Shown: positions 7,649 to 14,860 of the stretch, piece after piece
How the letters are laid out: each line of letters opens with the position of its first letter
Numbering within the stretch: the stretch's first letter is position 1
Source of the DNA: Sphingomonadales bacterium UBA7473
Lineage (GTDB): Bacteria > Pseudomonadota > Alphaproteobacteria > Sphingomonadales > Sphingomonadaceae
Length of the DNA: 21,589 nucleotides
NCBI GenBank assembly: GCA_002478575.1
Contig: DLOX01000066.1
Coordinates: 1 to 21,589 of the forward strand
Reading direction: 5' to 3'
Translations under genes and position numbers: made by a program
Notes under the pieces: model-generated
What the model was told of the DNA's origin: nothing
What the model saw: only the letters and a program-made list of their open reading frames with translations
Database searches by the model: none

Positions 7649-8694
7649 GTGAGGCCCGCGCCGTTGCCCGAGCCATTGACGCGCTTCGGCGCGGCTGGCC
7701 CGTTGCGATTGATAGCGTGGTGTCTGTCCTTGCGATTGAAGCGGCCGATGATGGGCGGCTTGCGGATTTTGGCGGGGCAGGGGATGTGCTCTTGTCCTCC
7801 TCCCGCGCCGCAACGTTGAAGCTCGCCAATCAGGCTGATGCCGCAACGCCGGACAAGCCCGTGCGCGTTGCCGCTGAACCTTGGCTGGACCTGCCCGCCG
7901 CCCGCGCGCTTGCAGATCCGGCGCTTGATCTCGCCTATCCTTTGAAGGGTCCCTATCGCAGCATCGCGTGCGGCCATGAGACAGCAGCAAAGGCGGCGTT
8001 GGAACTCGCCATTCACGCCGGATATCTGCCCGCTTTCTTCATCCGCGATGGTGTGGTGGAAGGGGCAGAAGCCGTCACATCCGAAGGCATTTCCAACTGG
8101 GATGCGCCAGAGCGGCTTCAGCTTGTCACTCGCGCCAAGCTGCCGATTGCAGCGCATGAAGGGGCAGAGATTGTCGCTTTCCGCTCACCCGAAGCCGCAG
8201 GCGAACATGTCGCGATCTTGATCGGCCAGCCCAATGGACATCCGCCGCTTGTCCGCCTCCATAGCGAATGTTTGACGGGCGATGTCTTTGCGTCGCTCAA
8301 ATGCGATTGCGGGCCGCAGTTGGAGGCGGCGCTGGCGAAGATCGCTGACCATGGCTGGGGCATATTGCTGTACCTCCGCCAGGAAGGGCGTGGCATTGGC
8401 CTGATCAACAAGCTCCGCGCCTATGCGCTGCAGGATCAGGGCTTTGATACAGTTGATGCTAATACGCGGCTGGGCTTTCCAGTCGATGCCCGCAATTTCG
8501 GCACAGCGGCGCGGATGCTGCAGCTGCTCGGCCAAGATCGCATTCGTTTGCTGACGAATAATCCCAATAAGGTGGCAGGCATCGAGGCGGCCGGGGTGAC
8601 GGTGATCGAGCGGGTTGAACATAAGCTCCCGTCAAATCCGCATAATCATCATTATCTAGAAACGAAGCGGGATCGCACGGGGCATCGGTTGTAG
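7645..8694 (+). CDS. ribA: GTP cyclohydrolase II with an extra N-terminal region
   Basis: A 349-residue enzyme of riboflavin synthesis that opens GTP to the diaminopyrimidine precursor. The GTP cyclohydrolase II domain runs from about residue 158 to the end. It has the zinc cysteines in SECLTGD (Cys209) and KCDCG (Cys220, Cys222), and RQEGRGIGLINKLRAYALQD for GTP and the catalytic site. Residues 1-155 are an additional region beginning VSEARAVARAIDALRRGW. It reads like a degenerate relative of DHBP synthase (RibB) without its acidic active-site motif. The GTG start (7645-7647) overlaps the xthA stop as GTGA; upstream in-frame ATGs lie inside xthA. The E. coli enzyme is about 196 residues, so this is a long form. 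Confidence 0.94.
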   Translation: MSEARAVARAIDALRRGWPVAIDSVVSVLAIEAADDGRLADFGGAGDVLLSSSRAATLKLANQADAATPDKPVRVAAEPWLDLPAARALADPALDLAYPLKGPYRSIACGHETAAKAALELAIHAGYLPAFFIRDGVVEGAEAVTSEGISNWDAPERLQLVTRAKLPIAAHEGAEIVAFRSPEAAGEHVAILIGQPNGHPPLVRLHSECLTGDVFASLKCDCGPQLEAALAKIADHGWGILLYLRQEGRGIGLINKLRAYALQDQGFDTVDANTRLGFPVDARNFGTAARMLQLLGQDRIRLLTNNPNKVAGIEAAGVTVIERVEHKLPSNPHNHHYLETKRDRTGHRL

Positions 8695-8701
8695 GTGACG
8701 G

Positions 8702-8835
8702 CGTCGTCCCGGACTTGATCCGGGACCCATGCCTCTATGGCGGAGCAATGTTGGATGTCGAAGGATAATGTCCTGAAACACCCAGCCCAACCCTATGCAT
8801 CGAGGCATGGATTCCGGGTCAAGCCCGGAATGACG
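8702..8835. repeat. Extragenic palindromic repeat, copy 2 (inverted relative to copy 1)
   Basis: About 134 bases with two 34-base inverted arms that share cgtc..tcc/tcccgg..cttga.ccgg and ccatgcctc with copy 1 at 3163-3273. The ...CATTCCGGGCTTGACCCGG arm is on the right here and its counterpart is on the left in copy 1, so the copies are in opposite orientation. The spacers between arms are unrelated. It fills the ribA-nhaA intergenic space and contains no gene. Confidence 0.85.
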
Positions 8836-8911
8836 GAGGGGTTGGGCTGACAGATTTGTTCCCTGTCCACTTTCCCTTCCCCACTCCCCCAAAACCCCCT
8901 ATCGAATCCCC

Positions 8912-10081
8912 ATGCCGAGCCTCCTCGCCAAACCCCGTTCAGCCCTTCGCGAATTTCTCGCCAATGAAGCATCAGGCGGGTTGCTGCTGATGGGTGCCGC
9001 AGCCATCGCGCTGATCATCGCGAACAGCCCGCTGGCACCGACCTACTTCGCGATCCTCGATACTTACATCGGCGGCCTTTCCATCCATCATTGGATCAAT
9101 GATCTGTTGATGGCCTTTTTCTTCCTTGTCGTTGGGCTGGAGATTAAGCGCGAATTTATCGACGGGCATCTGGCGACCTGGGCAGACAGGCGCTTGCCGA
9201 TCATCGCAGCCGCAGGGGGGATGATTGTTCCGGCCCTGGTGTTCCTGTTTGTCGTTGGCGCAGATCGGACGCTTGCCAATGGCTGGGCCATCCCCGCGGC
9301 GACTGACATCGCTTTTGCCATTGGCGTGCTGGCGTTGCTGGGCAGCCGAGCGCCCGCGTCTCTGAAACTCTTCCTCACAACCGTGGCGATTATCGACGAT
9401 ATGGGGGCCGTCGCCATCATCGCGATTGCCTATACCAAGTCGATTGCAGGCCCGTGGTTGCTGGCGGCGCTGTCGGTGATGGCGGCCATGTATGTCGCGA
9501 ACCGAGCGGGCGTGGTCCGGATGCGCTGGTATTTCTTGGGCTTTGGCCTGCTGTGGTTCGCGGTCCTCCAATCCGGCATTCACGCGACCATTGCGGGCGT
9601 GCTTGCCGCCATCATGGTCCCCGTCCGCATCACCAAAGCAGCACCAGATGCCGGGGATTCGACGCTGCACCGCATGGAGCATCTGCTCCACAAGCCCGTC
9701 GCGTGGGTGATTGTGCCATTGTTCGGTCTCGCCAATGCAGGCGTCACTTTTGGAGAAGATGGCGTCTTCCAGACGCTGCCGCTTGCCGTTGCGCTGGGGC
9801 TGTTCCTTGGCAAACAAGCCGGGATTTTCAGCTGTGTCTGGCTCGCCGTCAAACTGAAGCTCGCTGCCAAACCAGCAGGGGCGAGCTGGACTCAAATTTA
9901 CGGCGTGGCTTTGCTCTGTGGCATTGGCTTCACCATGAGCCTGTTCATCGGCAACCTCGCCTTTGAAGACGCTGCCTTGGTTGATGCGATGAAGATTGGC
10001 GTGCTGGTCGGCTCTGGCCTGTCCGCGCTAGCCGGGTGGTTGGTGCTGCGCCTCGCAAATGCACCTCGGCTGGGGGGTTAG
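8912..10081 (+). CDS. nhaA: Na+/H+ antiporter NhaA
   Basis: A 389-residue inner-membrane antiporter that expels Na+ (or Li+) in exchange for protons and so maintains pH and salt tolerance. It has about 12 hydrophobic helices and the family motifs: FFFLVVGLEIKRE (69-81), PAATDIAFAIG with Asp132, and the ion-binding pair IDDMGA (Asp162/Asp163), equivalent to Asp133, Asp163 and Asp164 of E. coli. Length equals the family norm. There is no obvious ribosome binding site before the ATG (a CCCC-rich stretch), so the start is by homology of the N-terminus (EFLANEASGGLLLM). Gene order to ribA is probably coincidental. Confidence 0.97.
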   Translation: MPSLLAKPRSALREFLANEASGGLLLMGAAAIALIIANSPLAPTYFAILDTYIGGLSIHHWINDLLMAFFFLVVGLEIKREFIDGHLATWADRRLPIIAAAGGMIVPALVFLFVVGADRTLANGWAIPAATDIAFAIGVLALLGSRAPASLKLFLTTVAIIDDMGAVAIIAIAYTKSIAGPWLLAALSVMAAMYVANRAGVVRMRWYFLGFGLLWFAVLQSGIHATIAGVLAAIMVPVRITKAAPDAGDSTLHRMEHLLHKPVAWVIVPLFGLANAGVTFGEDGVFQTLPLAVALGLFLGKQAGIFSCVWLAVKLKLAAKPAGASWTQIYGVALLCGIGFTMSLFIGNLAFEDAALVDAMKIGVLVGSGLSALAGWLVLRLANAPRLGG

Positions 10082-10090
10082 CCGAGGTGC
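10061..10090. terminator. Perfect 10-bp hairpin at the nhaA stop, between convergent genes
   Basis: GCACCTCGGC (10061-10070) and GCCGAGGTGC (10081-10090) form a perfect stem around a 10-base loop that contains most of the nhaA stop codon. It ends 12 bases before the stop of the convergent outer-membrane gene. It probably serves as a bidirectional terminator; only a short ATTT follows on the minus strand and no T-run on the plus strand. Confidence 0.55.
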
Positions 10091-10101
10091 ATCGCGACAC
10101 T

Positions 10102-10791
10102 TTAGAAACCGAAGCGAAGGCCAACCAAAGCTGACGTCGAACGGTATCCGTTGGTGTTGAAGGTCCGGTTGGTGGCCGGTGCGCCGACTTGGCCGTCTAG
10201 CTTCACGCCTGTTACGCGCTGATGCTTCACGCCAAGTTCAACCGCGCTTTTCTCGCCGATCTTCACGGCCAAGCCCGCAGCGGCCTGCCACGAGAAGCCC
10301 CAATCCTTGTCATTGAGCCGGGTTCCGCCCGTCAAGCCAGCCGTGCGCTGCAGCTCTGATGTGACCCGCGCCATCCCGACGCCTGCACCAATGTAAGGCG
10401 AGACGGATGAACCGGGGGCAAGATCAACATAGCCGCTCAGCATGAAATCAAGCTTTTTCAAACGCCCGCCCGCATCAAAGGCTGCGGCTTTGGCGGTGCC
10501 TTTGCGGTCTAGGCCGTTGCGGGCCAGTCCGGCAGTCGCTTCCAAGCGGAAACCGCCCATATCATAGCCAAGGCCCAAATCGCCCGTCCAGCCGCGCTTG
10601 CCATCTGCGCTGCGACGGAAGGTTGACGGAGCGGCAATATCGGCAGCCTTCAAGCGAAGGTCAGCATCAATGCCAACACCGGCGCGGATGACGCCATAGG
10701 CGCCCGAATTGGGTGCGTCGGCTTGAGCAGATGCCACGGCTGGCACAAAAGAAAGAGCAGCAACGGTGCTGGCGATCATAGTCTTAAACAT
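10102..10791 (-). CDS. Outer-membrane beta-barrel protein (OmpA/Opa-like small porin)
   Basis: A 229-residue secreted protein starting MFKTMIASTVAALSFVPAVASAQ, a Sec signal cut after ASA. The mature part alternates polar and hydrophobic residues in paired strands (GYDMGGFRLEATAGLAR, LDFMLSGYVDLAP, SPYIGAGVGMARV, FSWQAAAGLAV) and ends LVGLRFGF with a terminal Phe, as in eight-stranded outer-membrane barrels. AAAGGA sits 8 bases before this ATG; the open frame extends 52 codons upstream but without a signal peptide at its start. It is transcribed divergently from the two-component system. Possible ligands or functions are unknown. Confidence 0.85.
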   Translation of the reverse strand: MFKTMIASTVAALSFVPAVASAQADAPNSGAYGVIRAGVGIDADLRLKAADIAAPSTFRRSADGKRGWTGDLGLGYDMGGFRLEATAGLARNGLDRKGTAKAAAFDAGGRLKKLDFMLSGYVDLAPGSSVSPYIGAGVGMARVTSELQRTAGLTGGTRLNDKDWGFSWQAAAGLAVKIGEKSAVELGVKHQRVTGVKLDGQVGAPATNRTFNTNGYRSTSALVGLRFGF

Positions 10792-10952
10792 GGGAGTATC
10801 CTTTTGATTGGTTTTGAAAAACCGACGCCAGAAAGCCGCCGATGATTGAAAATTAGACGCGCTATTTTGAGACTCTGCCGAGGCTTTGTGGAGATTGGGG
10901 GGAGGAGGCTGGCCTTGCTTTTCGCCAAGGAAAGCGTCGTTCTTCACTGCTT

Positions 10953-10971
10953 CTGTGGCGCTTCTCCACAG
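10953..10971. promoter_or_regulatory. Inverted repeat in the divergent intergenic region
   Basis: CTGTGG (10953-10958) and CCACAG (10966-10971) flank 7 bases, in the 224-base space between the divergent outer-membrane gene and the response regulator. It could be a regulator binding site; there is no direct support beyond symmetry and place. Confidence 0.25.
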
Positions 10972-10988
10972 TCTCTCGACAAAAGGGA

Positions 10989-11028
10989 GGCATTTGGCCG
11001 CTTATCGGAGGATAAGTGAATGCCAAAT
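10989..11028 (+). promoter_or_regulatory. Nested hairpin holding the response regulator ribosome binding site and start
   Basis: CTTATC (11001-11006), loop GGAG (11007-11010) and GATAAG (11011-11016) form a perfect inner stem; the loop is the ribosome binding site core. An outer stem ATTTGGC (10992-10998) with GCCAAAT (11022-11028) encloses it. The GTG start begins at the last base of the inner stem. It could limit translation of the regulator, or as DNA be a symmetric operator. Confidence 0.5.
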
Positions 11029-11807
11029 CGTCAAAGCAAGATAGGCCTCTTCACTTTGATCCGTCTATTGATGCAATGGTGCTGCGCACCTTCGGAGAAG
11101 ATGAAGCGATGAACGAGAATGCCTTGATCCTGATCGTGGAGGATGAGCGGCAGATAGCCGAAATCTATCAGGCCTTTTTTGAACGCGAAGGATTTCGGGT
11201 TGTGACGGCGCATGATGGCGAGGCGGGGCTAGACTTGCACCGCATGCTTTCCCCTGATCTGGTCGTGCTGGATATTGGCTTGCCCAAGCGAGACGGGGTT
11301 GAGGTGCTGGGCGAAATCCGCAGACGCGGCAATTCGCCCGTGATTATGTCGACTGCGTTGGGTGAGGATCTGGAGAAGCTGACGGCGCTTAAGATTGGGG
11401 CGGATGATTATCTGGTGAAACCATTCAATCCTCTGGAGCTTGTCGCGCGGGCGCGGGCCGTTTTGCGCAGAGCAACTGATACCAATGGTCGAGGCAATGT
11501 GATCCGCGTCGGCGCGCTAGAGGTGGATATGGTCGCGCATGAAATCAGGGCCGTGGTCAAGGATGACGCTGAGATATTGGAGGTGACGCCCACCGAGTTT
11601 CGCATCGTCTCTCACATGGCCCGCGCGCCGCGAAAGGCCTTTGCGCGAAGCGAAATCTTGGATGCCTGCTTGCCTCAAGATGGCAATGCGCTGGAGCGCA
11701 CGGTTGATAGCCATATCAGCAATTTGCGGATGAAGTTTGAACGGGTCGGCATCGAAGGCATGTTGCCGGGCGTGCGCGGCGTTGGCTATCGATTGGCAAG
11801 CTCATGA
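11016..11807 (+). CDS. OmpR/BaeR-family response regulator
   Basis: A 263-residue transcription regulator of a two-component system. The receiver domain (about 35-150) has the acidic pair in IVEDE, the phospho-acceptor Asp in VVLDIGLP (residue 86), the conserved Thr in IMSTALGED and the Lys of YLVKPF. The winged-helix DNA-binding domain (about 165-262) ends VRGVGYRL. The GTG at 11016 has GGAGG four bases upstream and gives a 31-residue N-terminal extension. An internal ATG at 11109 begins right at the receiver domain (MNENALILIVEDE), as in most relatives, and is the main alternative start. The stop overlaps the histidine kinase start as ATGA. Confidence 0.92.
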   Translation: MNAKSSKQDRPLHFDPSIDAMVLRTFGEDEAMNENALILIVEDERQIAEIYQAFFEREGFRVVTAHDGEAGLDLHRMLSPDLVVLDIGLPKRDGVEVLGEIRRRGNSPVIMSTALGEDLEKLTALKIGADDYLVKPFNPLELVARARAVLRRATDTNGRGNVIRVGALEVDMVAHEIRAVVKDDAEILEVTPTEFRIVSHMARAPRKAFARSEILDACLPQDGNALERTVDSHISNLRMKFERVGIEGMLPGVRGVGYRLASS

Positions 11808-12965
11808 TCGGCCGCTTCAGGATGACGCTGCGCGCTCAGCTCATTGTGGCGATGGTCTCTTGCGTGCTTGCTACAGTGGTTATTGCGACTGTTTCTTCAA
11901 TCTATCTCGAAGACATGTTCATGACTTCGTTTTCGGACAAACTTTCGCCTGCTGCTCGCAAGCTGAATGACGATATCAACGCTTTCAAGGTTCCAGCCGA
12001 CTATAGCGCGGTACCTGAATTGATTCAGAGGGGGAAAGCCTTTGAGAAGGAGTCCGAAAATTACGGAGTGCTGATCACTGTGTTGATTGGTGGCGCGTCA
12101 TTTATTGGCCGGAATCCTGATCGCGCTGATTATTGCGCCAAGGATTGGCCGACCGCTGGAGGCCGTATCTGCGGCGGCCCAGCGCGTGGCCGACGGGGAT
12201 CTCAGCGCGCGGATCGATGCCAAGGCCGGGGGCGTTGGAGAAACGGCGAACCTCATCGACAGTTTCAATCGCATGGCTTCATCGCTTGAACGGTTTCAGC
12301 GCCAATCGGTCGAAAGCTCCGCCGCCATCGCGCATGAGTTGCGAACGCCGCTCACCATCCTTCAGGGCCGGTTGCAGGGTATGGTTGAAGGCGTGTTTGA
12401 AACCAAGCCCCGCGATCTGGAGGGCTTGATCGATCAGGTCGAATCCCTGTCACGCATCGTCAGTGATTTGAACATTGTCAGCTTGGCACAGGCAGGGCGG
12501 CTTTCGGTCCATCAAGAGCCGGTTTGGCTGGAAGAAAGCATGGCCTCTTTGCTTCACACTGTGATGCCGGATTTGGAGAAGGCCGGATTGATTGTGGAGG
12601 CGGATTTGCGTCCAGCGAATGGCTTTGCGGATGCCAGCCGGGTTCGGCAAGCGGCGCTTGTGCTCATCGAAAATGTCAAACGCCATGCCGCAGCGGGTGG
12701 CTCTATCCGGGTGGAAACGGGCGTGGATGATCGGCAAGCCTTCATCCGCGTGCTGGATCGCGGTCCGGGTATCAATCCCGACACAGTTGACCGGATGTTT
12801 GAGCCCTTCTGGCGAAGCGAAGCCTCCCGATCCCGCGCGACCGGCGGATCAGGCCTTGGCCTCTCCGTCGTCGCCTCAATCGCCTCGGCCCATGGGGGAA
12901 GTGTGTCGGCTGCCCCCCGCGATGGCGGCGGAGCAGTGTTTGAATTGCGGCTCCCTCGAAGTTAG
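11804..12965 (+). pseudogene. Sensor histidine kinase interrupted by a +1 frameshift
   Basis: The first frame (11804 on) encodes a membrane helix (about residues 10-32) and a short periplasmic part ending ENYGVLITVLIGG, then runs into meaningless sequence to a stop at 12287-12289. A second frame, open from 12087, continues as a membrane helix (LLAGILIALIIA), HAMP linker (RPLEAVSAAAQRVADGDL), H-box (AIAHELRTPLT), N-box (ENVKRH), G1 (DRGPGIN), F-box (FEPFWRS) and G2 (GSGLGLSVV) to 12965. The frame change lies between 12087 and about 12130. Removing one base near 12087 would join the two. Kinase motifs are intact, so this is a recent mutation, a sequencing error or, less likely, a controlled shift. 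Coupled by ATGA overlap to the regulator gene. Confidence 0.82.
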
Positions 12966-13121
12966 GTTGATGGCGCCGTGCTTGATCATGCTGCGATCTG
13001 CAGCAGGAGGACGGTGACGACGACCAAGGTAAAGCTGTCCTTCAGTGTCTTCGCTCAGCGCTTGTCTAGGCGCGCCATCGATTGTCAAGACCGACGCAAT
13101 TCTTGTTGACAGGTTGGTCAT

Positions 13122-13144
13122 AAGATGTTGCCATCAAACATCTT
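13122..13144. promoter_or_regulatory. Inverted repeat upstream of the cyclooxygenase-like gene
   Basis: AAGATGTT (13122-13129) and AACATCTT (13137-13144) are perfect inverted arms around 7 bases, ending 18 bases before the ATG at 13163. A looser pair, TGTCAA (13084-13089) and TTGACA (13106-13111), lies just upstream. Symmetry and position suggest an operator or a leader hairpin. The rest of 12966-13162 shows no gene. Confidence 0.45.
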
Positions 13145-13162
13145 TTGCTTGGGAGACAGGTT

Positions 13163-14770
13163 ATGGGAAGCTTTCTCGGGACCTTGATCGGACTTGCGAG
13201 CCGGATCGCGGGCGATAGCGGCTTTTTGAGCGATAAGCTCAATGATTTTGCCATCAACAGATTGGTCAAAGTCTCTCGCAATCGCCCGCATCCTTGGAGC
13301 ACGCGAATGCCCTATGTCAGCTGGGCAGGCTTAACCGACCGCACTTATAGTGCACGGTTATTGCCTGCGAAGGCGGCGGGGGTTCAGCCCGACAGTGCTG
13401 ATGTAGCAAGTTTGTTTTTGGCCAAAGAAGGCGGCCAAATGGATTGCGAAAAATCAACCGCTCTCTTCGCTGCCTTTGCTCAATATCTAACCGACGGCTT
13501 CATCCGCACCAAATTGGCAAATGACCCGCCATTTGGCGACGGCAAGAAGGACCGCAAGCGCACGACGAGCAACCATGAAATTGATCAGAGTCCGCTTTAT
13601 GGTCGAACTGAAAGACAAACCGATGTTCTGCGCCTCAAGTCTTCAAAGGCGGGAGAAAAAGGCCGGCTCAAATCGCAAATGATCGACGGAGAGGAATATT
13701 CCCCGTTCCTTTTCAATTCCGATCTCAGCGTAAAGTCCGAATATTGCGATCCCGAAACGGGCGAGCCGATCCTCGATTTGCCGCTCGGAATTGACAAGCA
13801 GCCCAAGGACTCACCGATTTGGGCTACGCTCTTTGCGGCAGGCGGTGACCGCGTCAATAGTACGCCGCAGGTTGCCATGATGAACACCCTGTTTCTGCGT
13901 GAGCATAATCGATTGGCGGGAATGCTCGAAAAGAAGAATCCAACCTGGGATGATGATCAAGTCTTTGAAACAGCGCGCAACATATCCATCATTCTTCTGA
14001 TCAAGATCGTGATTGAGGAATATATCAATCATATCAGCCAAGCCCCCATTCGTTTGCGCGCTCGGCCAAATGTCGCTTGGAAGGCGAAGTGGAACCGGCC
14101 CAATTGGATTACGGCTGAATTCAGCTTGCTTTACCGTTGGCACCCTTTGGTTCCCGAACAGATGATGTGGGGCGGTAAAAGCCTCCCGGGCGGTGCCCTG
14201 CTTTTGAATAACGGGCCGCTGCTCGCAGGCGGATTGGCGAACGCGTTCGCAGATGTCTCGTCGAACAAGGCGACACGCCTGACCCTAGGCAACACGGCAT
14301 CCTTCCTCATGTTCGCAGAGGAAAAAGCGATTTTGCAGGCGCGTGAAAATCAAATCGCGCCTTATAACGACTATCGAGAAGCGATGGGAATGGACCGGGC
14401 AAGCAGCTTTGCCGATGTCGTTGGCCCAGATCGGCCGGAGCTCGCGGCACAGTTACAAGCGCTTTATGGCTCAGTTGATCGGCTTGAATTTTATGTCGGT
14501 CTGTTTGCAGAGCCAACGCAGAAGAATGGCGTTCTTCCCGATCTGCTTCAGGCGATGGTGGCAATGGACGCCTTTTCACAGGCGCTCACTAATCCGCTGT
14601 TGAGCGAGCATATTTGGGGCGATGAACGGATTGGCCGCCTGACCTTCACCGATGAAGGCCTAACCGAGATTAATCGAACCAAGACGCTGCGTGACATTCT
14701 TGAACGCAACAGCGCTGGCCTTGGCAGCCAATTTGTCGGGATGACGCGCATGGATTGGCAGCGAAAGTAA
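13163..14770 (+). CDS. Cyclooxygenase-like haem peroxidase/dioxygenase
   Basis: A 535-residue member of the animal-type haem peroxidase superfamily, closest by eye to prostaglandin endoperoxide synthase (COX). Matches include YVSWAGLTDRTYSARLLP, LYGRTERQTDVLRL, QMIDGEEYSP, TLFLREHNRLAG, KIVIEEYI, AEFSLLYRWHPLVPEQM, YNDYREAMGM and LEFYVGLF. Tyr324 and His327 (LYRWHP) match the catalytic Tyr385 and proximal His388 of COX. Gln107 matches distal Gln203, but the distal His207 position is Asp111 (FAQYLTDGF against FAQHFTHQF). Arg39 may match Arg120, and Tyr355 appears as Ala294. No signal peptide or EGF domain. GGAG lies about 8 bases before the ATG; a TTG 18 bases earlier is an alternative. Probable substrate: an unsaturated fatty acid, unproven. 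Confidence 0.93.
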   Translation: MGSFLGTLIGLASRIAGDSGFLSDKLNDFAINRLVKVSRNRPHPWSTRMPYVSWAGLTDRTYSARLLPAKAAGVQPDSADVASLFLAKEGGQMDCEKSTALFAAFAQYLTDGFIRTKLANDPPFGDGKKDRKRTTSNHEIDQSPLYGRTERQTDVLRLKSSKAGEKGRLKSQMIDGEEYSPFLFNSDLSVKSEYCDPETGEPILDLPLGIDKQPKDSPIWATLFAAGGDRVNSTPQVAMMNTLFLREHNRLAGMLEKKNPTWDDDQVFETARNISIILLIKIVIEEYINHISQAPIRLRARPNVAWKAKWNRPNWITAEFSLLYRWHPLVPEQMMWGGKSLPGGALLLNNGPLLAGGLANAFADVSSNKATRLTLGNTASFLMFAEEKAILQARENQIAPYNDYREAMGMDRASSFADVVGPDRPELAAQLQALYGSVDRLEFYVGLFAEPTQKNGVLPDLLQAMVAMDAFSQALTNPLLSEHIWGDERIGRLTFTDEGLTEINRTKTLRDILERNSAGLGSQFVGMTRMDWQRK

Positions 14771-14860
14771 TCCGTTTGCGATGACGCCCCAAACCCCCGC
14801 AGTTGCGCGGCAACGGCATGGGTGGCATAGCTCGCGTTCCCAACCACAATCGGAACGATC

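Noticed and set aside
6878..7990. 370-codon open frame on the minus strand across xthA and ribA
   Set aside because: It is antisense to two genes with full sets of catalytic motifs, has an Arg/His/Pro-rich composition typical of GC-rich shadow frames and shows no recognisable motif.
8836..8911. GACAG/CTGTC inverted repeat before nhaA as an operator
   Set aside because: Only 5-bp arms, which are expected by chance in a region of this size.
8972..9895. 307-codon minus-strand frame opposite nhaA
   Set aside because: It lies antisense to a well-conserved membrane protein; the residue mix (many His, Arg, Gln, Asp) is the usual mirror of hydrophobic helices.
12060..12130. Programmed ribosomal frameshift in the kinase gene
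   Set aside because: I see no slippery heptamer with a nearby stem or stop of the known kind; sensor kinases are not known to use this. Kept only as a remote option.
12087..12965. Kinase core as an independent gene starting at TTG 12087
   Set aside because: No ribosome binding site fits, and it begins right at the second membrane helix; the ATGA-coupled first frame supplies the missing sensor part, so a frameshift is simpler.
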